From Flavobacterium sp. HBTb2-11-1 (GTDB lineage Bacteria; Bacteroidota; Bacteroidia; Flavobacteriales; Flavobacteriaceae), in assembly GCF_009826975.1 (NCBI RefSeq), contig NZ_WUMO01000003.1, positions 496,001 through 560,000 of the forward strand: 64,000 nt of DNA, given 5' to 3'. Both the position numbers and the translations under genes were made by a program. Every line of letters starts with the position of its first letter. Within the stretch, counting starts at the first letter, position 1. Positions 35,873 to 44,825 of this stretch are shown here, one piece after another. Below the pieces are notes generated by a model that saw only the letters and a program-made list of their open reading frames with translations, was not told the origin of the DNA and did not search any database.

Positions 35873-36349
35873 ATGAACAAACTATTCTTATTAACAATGT
35901 TTGGTTTTATCCTGCTCACATCATGCGGGAAAGAAAAGTCAAATAGCGATCAGGATTTTTCTACTCCAGCTCCAGCTGAGAAAACAGCTGATGCAGAATC
36001 TTACGATCCAAAAAGAGGTCTTGGGAAGTATGAAACCGTTGAATTAGGAGCTTCTTTAGATAAAGCAATGGCTGAAAAAGGACTTAAAACTGCTGAAGTA
36101 AAATGTACTTCCTGTCATAAACCAACAGATGAAAAATTAGTTGGCCCGGGATGGAAAGGGGTAACAGAAAGAAGAACGCCGCAATGGATCATGAATTTTA
36201 TTACCAATCCTGACCCAATGATTGACAAAGATCCAGAATTGCAGGCACAACTTGAGCTTTGCATGATTCGTATGCCTAACCAAGGATTAACAGAAGATGA
36301 AGCAAGATCTATTTTGGAATATATGCGCCAGAATGATGGGGTTAAATAA
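35873..36349 (+). CDS. Cytochrome c lipoprotein
   Basis: The 158-residue lipoprotein has a lipobox ending at Cys18, one CxxCH haem site (CTSCH, 78-82) and a likely axial Met134 (IRMPNQGL). It is placed 32 bases before nosZ, as often happens for clade II nos clusters, so it is probably the periplasmic electron donor to NosZ. A short acidic linker follows the lipid anchor. It is the first gene of the nos operon. Confidence 0.9.
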   Translation: MNKLFLLTMFGFILLTSCGKEKSNSDQDFSTPAPAEKTADAESYDPKRGLGKYETVELGASLDKAMAEKGLKTAEVKCTSCHKPTDEKLVGPGWKGVTERRTPQWIMNFITNPDPMIDKDPELQAQLELCMIRMPNQGLTEDEARSILEYMRQNDGVK

Positions 36350-36381
36350 TTGAAAGGAATCAAAATCTAAATAATAGCCTT

Positions 36382-38355
36382 ATGAAAAATAAATTTTTAA
36401 AATCGATTTTCGTTGTTACGTTAGGGTGTGCTTTGTTTGTTTCGTGCAAACCAAAAGATTCTACAGATGCTGTTGAAGGCGATGCAGCCCAAAAAGTGTA
36501 TGTGGCACCTGGAAAGTATGATGAATTCTACAACTTTGTATCTGGCGGTTTTAGCGGTCAGGTCAGTGTTTACGGACTTCCTAGCGGAAGATTGCTAAAA
36601 GTAATGCCTGTATTTTCTGAAGATCCGCAGAGCGGTTACGGTTACAGCGAAGAAACAAAACCAATGCTGAATACTTCACACGGTTATGTGCCTTGGGATG
36701 ACCAGCATCACTTGGATTTGTCACAAACAAATGGAGAAGTAGACGGACGATGGATTTTTGCTAATGCGAATAATACGCCACGTATTGCACGTATTGACCT
36801 GAAAACGTTTAGAACTGCCGAAATTATTGAGCTTCCAAACTGTGCAGGTAACCACTCTTCACCATTTATTACTGAGAATACAGAATATGTAGTAGGAGCA
36901 AGCCGTTTTAGTGTGCCGCCAGATAATGATAATGGCGATGTGCCTATTAATACGTACAAGAAAAATTTTAAAGGATATCTTAGTTTCGTGAAAATTGGTA
37001 AAGAAGGTCAACTGGATCTTTCTTTCCAAATCGTTGCTCCGGGTGTGAATTTTGACCTTAGCCACCCAGGTAAAAAAGAATCGCACGGATGGTTTTTCTT
37101 CTCATGTTATAATACGGAACAAGCCAATACCTTATTGGAAGTTAATGCTTCCAAAAATGATAAAGATTTTATCATGGCTGTAAACTGGAAAAAAGCAGAG
37201 GAATATATTAAAGCTGGAAAAGGAAAACGAGTTCCTGCAAAATATGCCCACAATACTTGGGATGAAAAAACTCAAAGTGCTAAATCTGTAATCATTAATG
37301 AGGTTTTAACTCTAGATGCTTCTGAGTTGAAAGATATCTGTTATATGATTCCATGTCCGAAATCGCCTCATGGCTGTGATATTGATCCAACAGGAGAATA
37401 TATTATTGGAAGTGGAAAATTGGCAGCTTTGATTCCTGTGTTTAGTTTCACAAAATTAAAAGATGCAATTGCTAAAAAACAATTTGATGGTGCTTACGCT
37501 GGAATTCCAGTTGTAAAATATGAAGCAGCACTTTACGGTGAAGTTCAAAAACCTGGTTTAGGACCTCTTCATACAGAATTTGATGGAAAAGGAAATGCTT
37601 ATACCACAATGTTCGTTTCGTCTGAAGTGGTAAAATGGAATATCAAAGACTTAAAAGTTTTAGACAGAAAAGCAACTTATTATTCTCCTGGACACTTGAT
37701 GGTTCCTGGTGGAAATACAGAAAAGCCATTTGGTAAATACATGGTGGTTTACAACAAAATTACCAAAGATCGTTATCTGCCAACTGGTCCAGAATTAGCA
37801 CAAAGCGCTCAATTATTTGATATTAGCGGCGATAAAATGAAATTGCTTCTGGATTTTCCAACTATTGGAGAACCTCACTATGCACAAGGTATTCCAGCAG
37901 ATAAAGTTAGAAATAACGGACAGTTGAAATATTATGATATTGCGACCAACAAACATCCTTTTGCAACTAAAGGTGAAAAAGAATCTAAAGTAGTTCGCGA
38001 AGGCAATAAAGTTCATATTTACATGACTTCTATCCGTTCTCACTTTGCACCAGATAATATTGAAGGAATTCGTGTGGGAGATGAAGTGTATTTCCATGTT
38101 ACAAATCTTGAACAAGATTGGGATGTTCCGCACGGATTTGCCATTAAAGGAGCCAATAATGCAGAATTGCTAATTATGCCAGGAGAAACCTTAACATTAA
38201 AATGGGTGCCTGAGAAAAAGGGAATCTACCCATTCTATTGTACAGATTTTTGTAGTGCATTGCATCAGGAAATGCAAGGATATGTGCGCGTTTCGCCTGC
38301 AGGAAGCAACGTTCCGATTACTTACAGTGTAGGTACCAATTTACCAAAAGAATAG
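36382..38355 (+). CDS. nosZ: Nitrous-oxide reductase, clade II (Sec-exported)
   Basis: The 657-residue enzyme reduces N2O to N2. A Sec-type signal with a lipobox-like Cys (LFVSCKP) replaces the twin-arginine signal of clade I. The seven-bladed propeller with the CuZ histidines is followed by a cupredoxin domain with the CuA site (C620, C624, H628, M631 in FYCTDFCSALHQEM; also DVPHGF). A strong intercistronic hairpin follows it. No nosR is present, again as in clade II. Confidence 0.96.
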   Translation: MKNKFLKSIFVVTLGCALFVSCKPKDSTDAVEGDAAQKVYVAPGKYDEFYNFVSGGFSGQVSVYGLPSGRLLKVMPVFSEDPQSGYGYSEETKPMLNTSHGYVPWDDQHHLDLSQTNGEVDGRWIFANANNTPRIARIDLKTFRTAEIIELPNCAGNHSSPFITENTEYVVGASRFSVPPDNDNGDVPINTYKKNFKGYLSFVKIGKEGQLDLSFQIVAPGVNFDLSHPGKKESHGWFFFSCYNTEQANTLLEVNASKNDKDFIMAVNWKKAEEYIKAGKGKRVPAKYAHNTWDEKTQSAKSVIINEVLTLDASELKDICYMIPCPKSPHGCDIDPTGEYIIGSGKLAALIPVFSFTKLKDAIAKKQFDGAYAGIPVVKYEAALYGEVQKPGLGPLHTEFDGKGNAYTTMFVSSEVVKWNIKDLKVLDRKATYYSPGHLMVPGGNTEKPFGKYMVVYNKITKDRYLPTGPELAQSAQLFDISGDKMKLLLDFPTIGEPHYAQGIPADKVRNNGQLKYYDIATNKHPFATKGEKESKVVREGNKVHIYMTSIRSHFAPDNIEGIRVGDEVYFHVTNLEQDWDVPHGFAIKGANNAELLIMPGETLTLKWVPEKKGIYPFYCTDFCSALHQEMQGYVRVSPAGSNVPITYSVGTNLPKE

Positions 38356-38366
38356 TCAGTAACCAT

Positions 38367-38400
38367 AAGGGAACAAAGTATTCTTTGTTCCCTTTTATTT
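38367..38400 (+). terminator. Intercistronic terminator between nosZ and nosL
   Basis: AAGGGAACAAAG and CTTTGTTCCCTT form a perfect 12-bp stem with loop TATT and tail TTATTTT, between the nosZ stop and the nosL fusion 10 bases later. It would let cytochrome c and nosZ be made in excess of the assembly proteins. Confidence 0.85.
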
Positions 38401-38409
38401 TGAATTATT

Positions 38410-39411
38410 ATGAGAAATAAAAAACTATCCTCTTTTTCTAAAGTCATGCTGTTTTTATCAGGGCTTTTATTAATCGGAGCTGTATTTTTTCCTATCTGGA
38501 AAATTGAACTTAGGGCACCCCAATATCCTGAAGGTTTGGTGTTAAAACTTCATGCTTCCAAGATTGCAGGCGATGTTGATATTATAAATGGATTGAATCA
38601 TTACATTGGAATGAAAACATTGCATACAGAAGATTTTATTGAATTTAAAGTTTTGCCTTTTATCCTAGTAGGTTTAGGTATTGTTTCGATTGTTTGCGCA
38701 TGGAAATCAAATAGAAAAGGGCTCTTTATTTTCTTCTTTTCTTTTGTGCTTTTTGGAATATTATCTGCTTGCGATTTCTACAGATGGAATTATGAATATG
38801 GACATAATCTAGATCCGAATGCTGCTATTAGAGTTCCTGGAATGGCTTATCAGCCGCCAATGCTTGGATACAAACAATTATTAAATTTTGGTGCCTATTC
38901 AATCCCTGATATTGGTGGATGGATGCTGATTGCAGTTGGAGTTTTGCTTTTTGTTGCTATTGCAAAAGAAAAATTTGCCAAACCATCTAGTCGGCTCTTG
39001 GGCATACTGTTGGTTCCTGCTTTTCTTTATTCATGTTCCAATGATAAACCTGTTCCAATAAAACTAAATGCAGACAATTGTGATTTCTGTATGATGGGAA
39101 TTAGCGATGGCAGACATGGAGCTGAAATCATTACTGAAAAAGGAAGGATATACAAGTTTGATGATATTGCCTGCATGGCACATTATTGTAAAGATCACAG
39201 AGATACTAAAATCAAGAAATATTATGTACACGACTACACTAAAAATAATGAACTGATTCCAGCAGAAAGTGCTTTTTTCGTTTCAGGAGGAGCAATCAAA
39301 AGTCCGATGAATGGAAACATTGCAGCCTTTACCAATAAGAGTGAGGCAAAAGCATTTGAAGCACAAACAAAAGGAGAAGTAAAAGAATGGACTGCAATTT
39401 TGAATAAATAA
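38410..39411 (+). CDS. nosL: Membrane protein fused to NosL copper chaperone
   Basis: The 333-residue protein joins a membrane half (about 1-190, four helices: 10-30, 82-97, 104-121, 168-186) to a C-terminal NosL domain. A lipobox-like Cys209 (PAFLYSC) marks the old NosL N-terminus, and the Cu(I) motif CDFCMMG is at 224-230. NosL delivers copper to NosZ; normally it is a separate lipoprotein. The fusion would fix the chaperone to the inner membrane beside NosFY. The domain's function is not known to me. It follows nosZ after a terminator. Confidence 0.85.
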   Translation: MRNKKLSSFSKVMLFLSGLLLIGAVFFPIWKIELRAPQYPEGLVLKLHASKIAGDVDIINGLNHYIGMKTLHTEDFIEFKVLPFILVGLGIVSIVCAWKSNRKGLFIFFFSFVLFGILSACDFYRWNYEYGHNLDPNAAIRVPGMAYQPPMLGYKQLLNFGAYSIPDIGGWMLIAVGVLLFVAIAKEKFAKPSSRLLGILLVPAFLYSCSNDKPVPIKLNADNCDFCMMGISDGRHGAEIITEKGRIYKFDDIACMAHYCKDHRDTKIKKYYVHDYTKNNELIPAESAFFVSGGAIKSPMNGNIAAFTNKSEAKAFEAQTKGEVKEWTAILNK

Positions 39412-39439
39412 AATGCTATCTTAATTAAAATCTTAAATC

Positions 39440-40672
39440 ATGAAACTGCATTTTTGCCTTTCACTTCTATTATTGTTTAATTGTCTTTGGTCACAGAAAA
39501 TTGAAGTTGGTCAAAACAAAGCAGTAAAAACAATCAAAAAAGCAATAGAACTTGCCAAGTCTGGCGATACTATTATAGTTGATAATGGTATTTATCGAGA
39601 AGGCAATATTAGTATAGATAAAAAATTAGTTGTTAAAGGAAAAAACTTGCCAATTCTGGACGGACAGCTAAAATATGAAGTAGTTTCGATAAAAGCCGAT
39701 AGTGTAGTTTTTTCTGGATTTAAAGTGATCAATTCAGGTTATGCGTCTCTGAATGATCCTTGTGGAATTAAAATATACAATAAAACAGGGGTTGTTGTAA
39801 AAGATAATTTTTTGGAGAATAATTTTTTCGGAATCTATGTCCAAAAAGGAATAAGCTGCATTGTAAAAAATAATGTCATAAAAGCCTATCAAAAAAAAGA
39901 ACAGCGCATTGGAAATGGAATTCATTGCTGGAAAAGTGAGAACATGCAGATTATAGGAAATAGGATTTCTGGCCATCGCGATGGAATCTATTTTGAGTTT
40001 GTTTCTAATTCTGTAATCTGGCGAAATGTTTCTAAAGCTAATATCCGTTACGGACTGCACTTTATGTTTTCTAATGATGATGCTTATATAGGTAATGTTT
40101 TTAAAAATAATGGGGCGGGAGTAGCGGTTATGTTTACTAAAAATGTAAAAATGTTCAACAATTATTTTGAAGAGAATTGGGGCGATGCGGCTTATGGTTT
40201 ACTGCTCAAAGAAATTTCAGACAGTTACATTATTGGAAATAAATTTATCCGCAATACTTCAGGAATTTATATGGAAGGAACTAGCCGTGTAAAATTGGAG
40301 AAGAATATTTTTAAAGATAATGGTTGGGGAATGAAAGTGCAGGCGAGCTGTATGGATAATGTGATTTCGTTTAATAATTTTCTTTCTAATACTTTCGACA
40401 TCAGTACTAACGGAAGTTTAGTTTTGAATCATTTCAATAATAATTATTGGGATAAATATGAAGGTTATGATTTGAATCGGGACGGAATTGGCGATGTGCC
40501 GTTTCATCCGCTTAGTCTTTTTGCTGTTATTACTGAGAATAATCCGTCGGCTATGCTTTTGTTCAGAAGTTTTATGATTACGCTTTTGGATAAATCAGAA
40601 AAAATCCTTCCGAGCATAACTCCTGATAATTTTGTTGATGAATCTCCCGAAATGAAATCTCTTGTATTATGA
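39440..40672 (+). CDS. nosD: Nitrous-oxide reductase maturation protein NosD
   Basis: A 410-residue periplasmic protein with a signal peptide (NCLWSQ) and a right-handed beta-helix of about 14 turns, seen as repeated N-N-x-F / G-I-Y patterns (NNFFGIYVQKGISCIVKNN, GIYMEGTSRVKLEKN). NosD works with the NosFY ABC transporter to supply the sulfur/copper cluster of NosZ. The gene overlaps nosF by four bases. Confidence 0.93.
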   Translation: MKLHFCLSLLLLFNCLWSQKIEVGQNKAVKTIKKAIELAKSGDTIIVDNGIYREGNISIDKKLVVKGKNLPILDGQLKYEVVSIKADSVVFSGFKVINSGYASLNDPCGIKIYNKTGVVVKDNFLENNFFGIYVQKGISCIVKNNVIKAYQKKEQRIGNGIHCWKSENMQIIGNRISGHRDGIYFEFVSNSVIWRNVSKANIRYGLHFMFSNDDAYIGNVFKNNGAGVAVMFTKNVKMFNNYFEENWGDAAYGLLLKEISDSYIIGNKFIRNTSGIYMEGTSRVKLEKNIFKDNGWGMKVQASCMDNVISFNNFLSNTFDISTNGSLVLNHFNNNYWDKYEGYDLNRDGIGDVPFHPLSLFAVITENNPSAMLLFRSFMITLLDKSEKILPSITPDNFVDESPEMKSLVL

Positions 40673-41391
40673 TTACTTTAAAAAATATAAATAAAAAATT
40701 TGGAAGACTACAAGTTTTGCAAGATGTAAACCTTGAGTTTAAAGCAGGAGAATGCATTGCACTTATTGGCCCGAATGGATGTGGAAAAACAACTTTGATC
40801 AAATCGGTTTTAGGGATGGTTCTGCCCGATAGTGGAGATATTATGCTGGATGATGAATCTATTTTAAAGCAGTTTGAATATCGAAACCGAATAGGGTATA
40901 TGCCTCAAATTGGGCGTTATCCCGATAATATGACAATCGCTCAGATTATAGCCATGATCAAGCAAATTAGAAACTCGAAAAATGAGTTGGATGAAGATTT
41001 AATCAAAGCTTTTAAATTGGATAAAATGAGTGACAAACAAATGCGAACGCTTTCTGGCGGAACAACACAGAAGGTAAGTGCTACATTGGCTTTTCTTTTT
41101 AATCCCGACGTTTTAATTCTAGATGAACCTACTGCAGGACTGGATCCGTTGGCTGCAGAAATTTTGAAGGAGAAAATCATTAAAGAGAGAAACAAAGGAA
41201 AATTAATCTTGATTACCTCACATTTGTTAAGTGAACTAGACGATATGATTACTCAGATTATTTTTATGCAGGACGGAAAAGTTCATTTCCATAAAACTAT
41301 TAAAGATCTTTTGGAATCAACAGGTGAAACCAAAATTTCAAGATCTATCGCTACCATATTAATAGAAAAACAGCATGAACAGAATAATTAA
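40669..41391 (+). CDS. nosF: ABC transporter ATPase NosF
   Basis: The 240-residue ATPase has Walker A GPNGCGKTT (34-42), signature LSGGT, Walker B VLILDEP and the H-loop in ITSHLL. It energises NosY for NosZ maturation. It overlaps nosD by four and nosY by 17 bases, showing translational coupling. Confidence 0.95.
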   Translation: MITLKNINKKFGRLQVLQDVNLEFKAGECIALIGPNGCGKTTLIKSVLGMVLPDSGDIMLDDESILKQFEYRNRIGYMPQIGRYPDNMTIAQIIAMIKQIRNSKNELDEDLIKAFKLDKMSDKQMRTLSGGTTQKVSATLAFLFNPDVLILDEPTAGLDPLAAEILKEKIIKERNKGKLILITSHLLSELDDMITQIIFMQDGKVHFHKTIKDLLESTGETKISRSIATILIEKQHEQNN

Positions 41392-42142
41392 AATTGTCTT
41401 ATTGGATATTCTTAAAAATAAGATTATTGTGAGTTATGCCTTAATTCTGGCATTGCTTTCTTGGGGATCTTTTATGCTTGAAGACAATACGGCAAAAGGT
41501 TTACTGACGATTTTGAATGTCATTTTATTTACAGTTCCGTTGGTATCTATTCTTTTTTCGACTATTTATATTTACAATAGTTCAGAATTTATAGAGCTTT
41601 TGCTAAGCCAGCCTATTAAAAGAAAGAAAATCTGGATTAGTCTGTTTGCTGGTCTTGCAATTGCAATGTTTCTAGCTTTTTTTCTTGGCGCAGGAATTCC
41701 GCTTTTACTAAATGCTCCAGGTATGGCAGGAGTGATGATGCTTTTTGCGGGAAGCTTAATTTCTATAGTTTTTGTATCACTGGCTTTTTTGAGCTGTATT
41801 TTAACTCGTGATAAAGCAAAAGGAATAGGTTTGGCCATTTTATTCTGGATGTATTTTGCCATTTTGTTTGATGCATTAGTGTTGTTTCTTTTGTTTCAAT
41901 TTGCAGAATATCCGATTGAAGAAATGATGGTAACCTTGACCGCTTCGAGCCCGATTGATTTAGCTAGAATTCAAATATTGCTGCATTTAGATCAATCTGC
42001 CATGATGGGATATACAGGAGCTATATTTAAAGATTTTTTTGGAACCGCTATTGGTTTGTTTGTTTCTTTTTTATTACTCGTTTTATGGATTGCTGTTCCG
42101 TTTCTAATTTCGATTAGGAAATTTGACCGCAAAGATCTTTAA
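41375..42142 (+). CDS. nosY: ABC transporter permease NosY
   Basis: The 255-residue membrane protein has six predicted helices and the ABC-2 fold, with SSEFIELLLSQPIKRKKIW after the first two helices. It forms the NosF partner for copper-sulfur site assembly. It overlaps nosF by 17 bases and is 30 bases before the truncated haemoglobin. Confidence 0.92.
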   Translation: MNRIIKIVLLDILKNKIIVSYALILALLSWGSFMLEDNTAKGLLTILNVILFTVPLVSILFSTIYIYNSSEFIELLLSQPIKRKKIWISLFAGLAIAMFLAFFLGAGIPLLLNAPGMAGVMMLFAGSLISIVFVSLAFLSCILTRDKAKGIGLAILFWMYFAILFDALVLFLLFQFAEYPIEEMMVTLTASSPIDLARIQILLHLDQSAMMGYTGAIFKDFFGTAIGLFVSFLLLVLWIAVPFLISIRKFDRKDL

Positions 42143-42172
42143 TGTTTTATTTTCACTCAGAATCAAAAAAAT

Positions 42173-42544
42173 ATGAAAACAGATATTAGAAATAAAGATG
42201 ATATAACGATATTGGTCGACGCCTTTTATTTAAAAGTAAAAACAGACGCGACTATAGGATATTTGTTTACAGAAATTGCGATGACAAATTGGGAGAAACA
42301 TCTTCCTATTATGTATGATTTTTGGGATAATATTATTTTTCATACCGGAAATTTTGACGGAAATCCTATGTTGAAACATCGTATGCTAGACCAGAAAAGT
42401 TCGCTTACAGAAGTTCATTTTAAACATTGGACCCAACTTTGGAAAAAAACAGTAGATGATTTGTTTGAAGGAGAAAAAGCAGATGAGATAAAAGTTAGGG
42501 CAGAAAATATTTCAAAATGGATGATGAATAAAGTTATTTCTTAA
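42173..42544 (+). CDS. Truncated haemoglobin (group III-like)
   Basis: The 123-residue globin fits the 2-on-2 fold: a short N-terminal helix, DFWDNIIFHTGNFDGNPMLKH, and the proximal-His helix HFKHWTQLWKKTVDDLF. The LKH and HFKHW segments and the length are those of group III. It probably binds oxygen or nitric oxide and protects the nos system, or serves in NO detoxification. It closes the nos operon, 30 bases after nosY. Confidence 0.88.
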   Translation: MKTDIRNKDDITILVDAFYLKVKTDATIGYLFTEIAMTNWEKHLPIMYDFWDNIIFHTGNFDGNPMLKHRMLDQKSSLTEVHFKHWTQLWKKTVDDLFEGEKADEIKVRAENISKWMMNKVIS

Positions 42545-42547
42545 TAT

Positions 42548-42579
42548 AAAAACGGGAACTCAAAAAAGTTCCCGTTTTT
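42548..42579. terminator. Terminator at the end of the nos operon
   Basis: AAAAACGGGAACT (42548-42560) and AGTTCCCGTTTTT (42567-42579) form a perfect 13-bp stem with a six-base loop. Both strands have a T-run, so it can also end transcripts coming from the right on the minus strand. Confidence 0.88.
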
Positions 42580-42628
42580 AGTTTTTAAAGATATTAGAAC
42601 TGAATTAATAATTTCTTTTAACCTTATG

Positions 42629-42672
42629 CAAAAGAAGAAAAAATCGTCCTGTTTTGGTATGATTCAAATCAT
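42629..42672 (-). promoter_or_regulatory. Third Crp/Fnr-type operator, in a convergent 3'-3' gap
   Basis: ATGATTCAAATCAT (42659-42672) matches the nadA and nos operators. A minus-strand TTCTTTTG (complement of 42629-42636) matches five of six specified bases of TAnnTTTG, with the operator centred 33 bp away as at the other two sites. It lies between the haemoglobin and regulator stops, so no annotated gene is driven by it. A minus transcript from about 42622 would meet the terminator at 42579-42548. Confidence 0.4.
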
Positions 42673-42683
42673 AAGACATGAAA

Positions 42684-43280
42684 TTAATAAAATAATTTAT
42701 GATCTATAATTTCAATTTTTCTGTTCTTGCTCATAAGCGATAATGTACGTATTACGGTTTCTACCCGAAGGCCTGTAAAATCTGCAATTTCTTGTCTTGT
42801 ATACGGAATTTTCATTTTTATTGAATTGGCTATATTGTTTTGTTTTTTTAAATTATCTAAAAAATACTGAATACGATATTCAGGTTTATGATTAACTATA
42901 TTTTTAGAAAAAACAATCTTGTTATAGATTTTCCATGCAAATAATTTGAGTATTTTAAATTGCATTTCTGGATTTTCTTCAAGAAAAGAAAAAAAGTTGT
43001 TTTTGGACAATTTTAGAATAACACAATCCGTTTGAGCAATAGCAGTAGCAGGGTAAGGCTGTCCTATAAAAAGCGGCGGTTCGCCAAAACTGTTTCCTTC
43101 ATTAAAAATACCAACCGTCAAATCTTTGCCATCTTCGTTGGTGTAACACATTTTTACAGTTCCTTCTAAAATTTGATAATAAGAAATAGCTGCGTCATTT
43201 TCGAAGAAAATAATGGAGTTTTTGGCAACTTTTTTTGCTACGGCTCCCCAAGTGTAAAGTAAGTCAGTATCAATATGCAT
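42684..43280 (-). CDS. Crp/Fnr-family transcriptional regulator
   Basis: The 198-residue protein has a cyclic-nucleotide-binding-fold sensor (about 15-120: SYYQILEGTVKMCYTNEDGKD, GNSFGEPPLFIGQPYPATA) and a C-terminal winged helix (TRQEIADFTGLRVETVIRTLSLM, about 148-175). It lacks the N-terminal cysteines that hold the 4Fe-4S cluster of Fnr, so it may sense NO through haem (as DNR/NnrR) or a ligand. It is beside the nos cluster and is the obvious candidate to bind the three ATGATT-nn-AATCAT sites. The recognition helix ends in R-T, unlike the E-R of Crp. Confidence 0.88.
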   Translation of the reverse strand: MHIDTDLLYTWGAVAKKVAKNSIIFFENDAAISYYQILEGTVKMCYTNEDGKDLTVGIFNEGNSFGEPPLFIGQPYPATAIAQTDCVILKLSKNNFFSFLEENPEMQFKILKLFAWKIYNKIVFSKNIVNHKPEYRIQYFLDNLKKQNNIANSIKMKIPYTRQEIADFTGLRVETVIRTLSLMSKNRKIEIIDHKLFY

Positions 43281-43410
43281 GGCAAAACAATTAATACGTT
43301 GCGAAGAATTGGTAAAGTGTCTGGATTAGTTTTAATTAAAACAAAGAAAGACATTAAGCAAAAAAGAAAACATGATATTTGTTAGCTTTTGAAATGTTTT
43401 TAAATCAAAA

Positions 43411-43456
43411 AAGAAAAAAGCATGAAAAAGAGAGCTAAACTCTTTATCATGCTTTA
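43411..43456 (-). terminator. Terminator after the OmpA-family gene
   Basis: AAAGCATGA (43417-43425) pairs with TCATGCTTT (43447-43455), with an inner AAGAG/CTCTT stem. On the minus strand a T-rich tail follows. It lies 20 bases beyond the OmpA-family stop. Confidence 0.75.
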
Positions 43457-43476
43457 GAATTGTAGAATTAAAAAAA

Positions 43477-44796
43477 TTATTTTGCGTCTATCAGAGTAAG
43501 TGAAACTCTTCTGTTTTGCGGTTTATTTTCTGCTGGAGTATTTGGAACTAAAGGTTCGCTTTCTCCTTTTGAGAATAAATGCATACGGTTAGACTCTATT
43601 CCTTTGTTCTGTAAATAATCTGAAACTGCCTGAGCTCTTTTCATTCCAATTTCAAGATTGCGTTTTTCAGTTCCTATATCACAAGTATATCCAGTAATAT
43701 TTAGATCTGTGTCTTTGTTTGATTTTAGAATTTTAGCAATTTCATCCAATCTTGTTGCCAATTCTGGAGTTACGCTAGTATTTCCAATTTCTTGGAATGC
43801 AAGAGGTTGTTTCTCAATATAGTTTCTTTCCTCTATAGTCAGTTCTTTTTTAGCAGGCGGAGTTTCTACAGCTTTTTGCTGTACAGGAGCTTCTTCCTGA
43901 ACAGGAGCTCTTTCTGTCTGAGTAAAAGTTTCTTCTTTCGCCTTTACGGGTTCTGATTTCTCTTTAGCTAATGAAAAACCTAATTTTAATTGAATACCAG
44001 CAGATAGATAACGGCTTTCCTTAACGATTCTGCTATTTCCAATTGTACCGTTTGCCTGAATATTGTCAAGTCCGTTTGGATTGTAAGCCACAATATTGGT
44101 ATTTGGAGTTTCTTTTGCCAAATCTGTTAAACCGTAATCAACGTATAAGCCTGTATAAAGCTTTGTTTTTTCTGCTAGTTTGAATGTTAGACCAGTTTCA
44201 AAACTTAACATAAAAGCAGGATCTAAGCTTACAGTTGTTTTATCCTGCCAGTTGGTTACTTTTCCGAATCCGTGAGATGGTAAATCGTCAACCAAAAGAT
44301 TTACATCTGGATAATAGCCGCTCAGCTGTAACTCAGAAGCTGAAGCTTTTACAGTTTGCTTTTCTGGAAACATAATTTTTCCTCCGAATCCAAAGTACAG
44401 TTGTGTCTGAGAAGCAATTGATGTTCTGTATTGAAGAAGAAGCGGAATCGCGAAACCAATAAAATGTTGATCTTCTTTATAGTTGGTAGGAGTGACCCGA
44501 TACTCAAATGCAGAAGTTTGGTCATCGACTTCATAGGTTGAAATTGTCGTTCCGTTATTTAATTCAAAACTATTTTGATTATAAGTAACATCAACACCTG
44601 TCGAAATTCCCCAGTGATCGCTGAAGAAATAGGTGTATCCAACACCTATTCCTCCGCCAAATTTTAGTTTACCGTCTCCGATATTGCTATCGTATAGAAT
44701 TCCAGACGGACCGCCGTTAATTTTAAAATTAATTTCCTGTGCTTTTATCGTGACGCTAAACAGTGTAAGTATAGCTATGGTGGCTTTAATTTTCAT
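43477..44796 (-). CDS. OmpA-family outer-membrane protein
   Basis: The 439-residue protein has a signal peptide (VTIKAQ), an N-terminal outer-membrane beta-barrel of about 250 residues (GIGVGYTYFFSDHWGISTGVDVTYN), a Glu/Pro/Ala-rich linker, and a C-terminal OmpA peptidoglycan-binding domain (TDLNITGYTCDIGTEKRNLEIGMKRAQAV, with RRVSLTLID). The start at 44796 gives a proper signal peptide; a start nine codons upstream would not. It is 30 bases after the giant secreted protein and probably cotranscribed, so it may anchor or help export that protein, as the adhesin-barrel pairs of Bacteroidota do. Confidence 0.88.
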   Translation of the reverse strand: MKIKATIAILTLFSVTIKAQEINFKINGGPSGILYDSNIGDGKLKFGGGIGVGYTYFFSDHWGISTGVDVTYNQNSFELNNGTTISTYEVDDQTSAFEYRVTPTNYKEDQHFIGFAIPLLLQYRTSIASQTQLYFGFGGKIMFPEKQTVKASASELQLSGYYPDVNLLVDDLPSHGFGKVTNWQDKTTVSLDPAFMLSFETGLTFKLAEKTKLYTGLYVDYGLTDLAKETPNTNIVAYNPNGLDNIQANGTIGNSRIVKESRYLSAGIQLKLGFSLAKEKSEPVKAKEETFTQTERAPVQEEAPVQQKAVETPPAKKELTIEERNYIEKQPLAFQEIGNTSVTPELATRLDEIAKILKSNKDTDLNITGYTCDIGTEKRNLEIGMKRAQAVSDYLQNKGIESNRMHLFSKGESEPLVPNTPAENKPQNRRVSLTLIDAK

Positions 44797-44825
44797 TGCT
44801 TGTAATTTTAAATTAAATCTCATTT

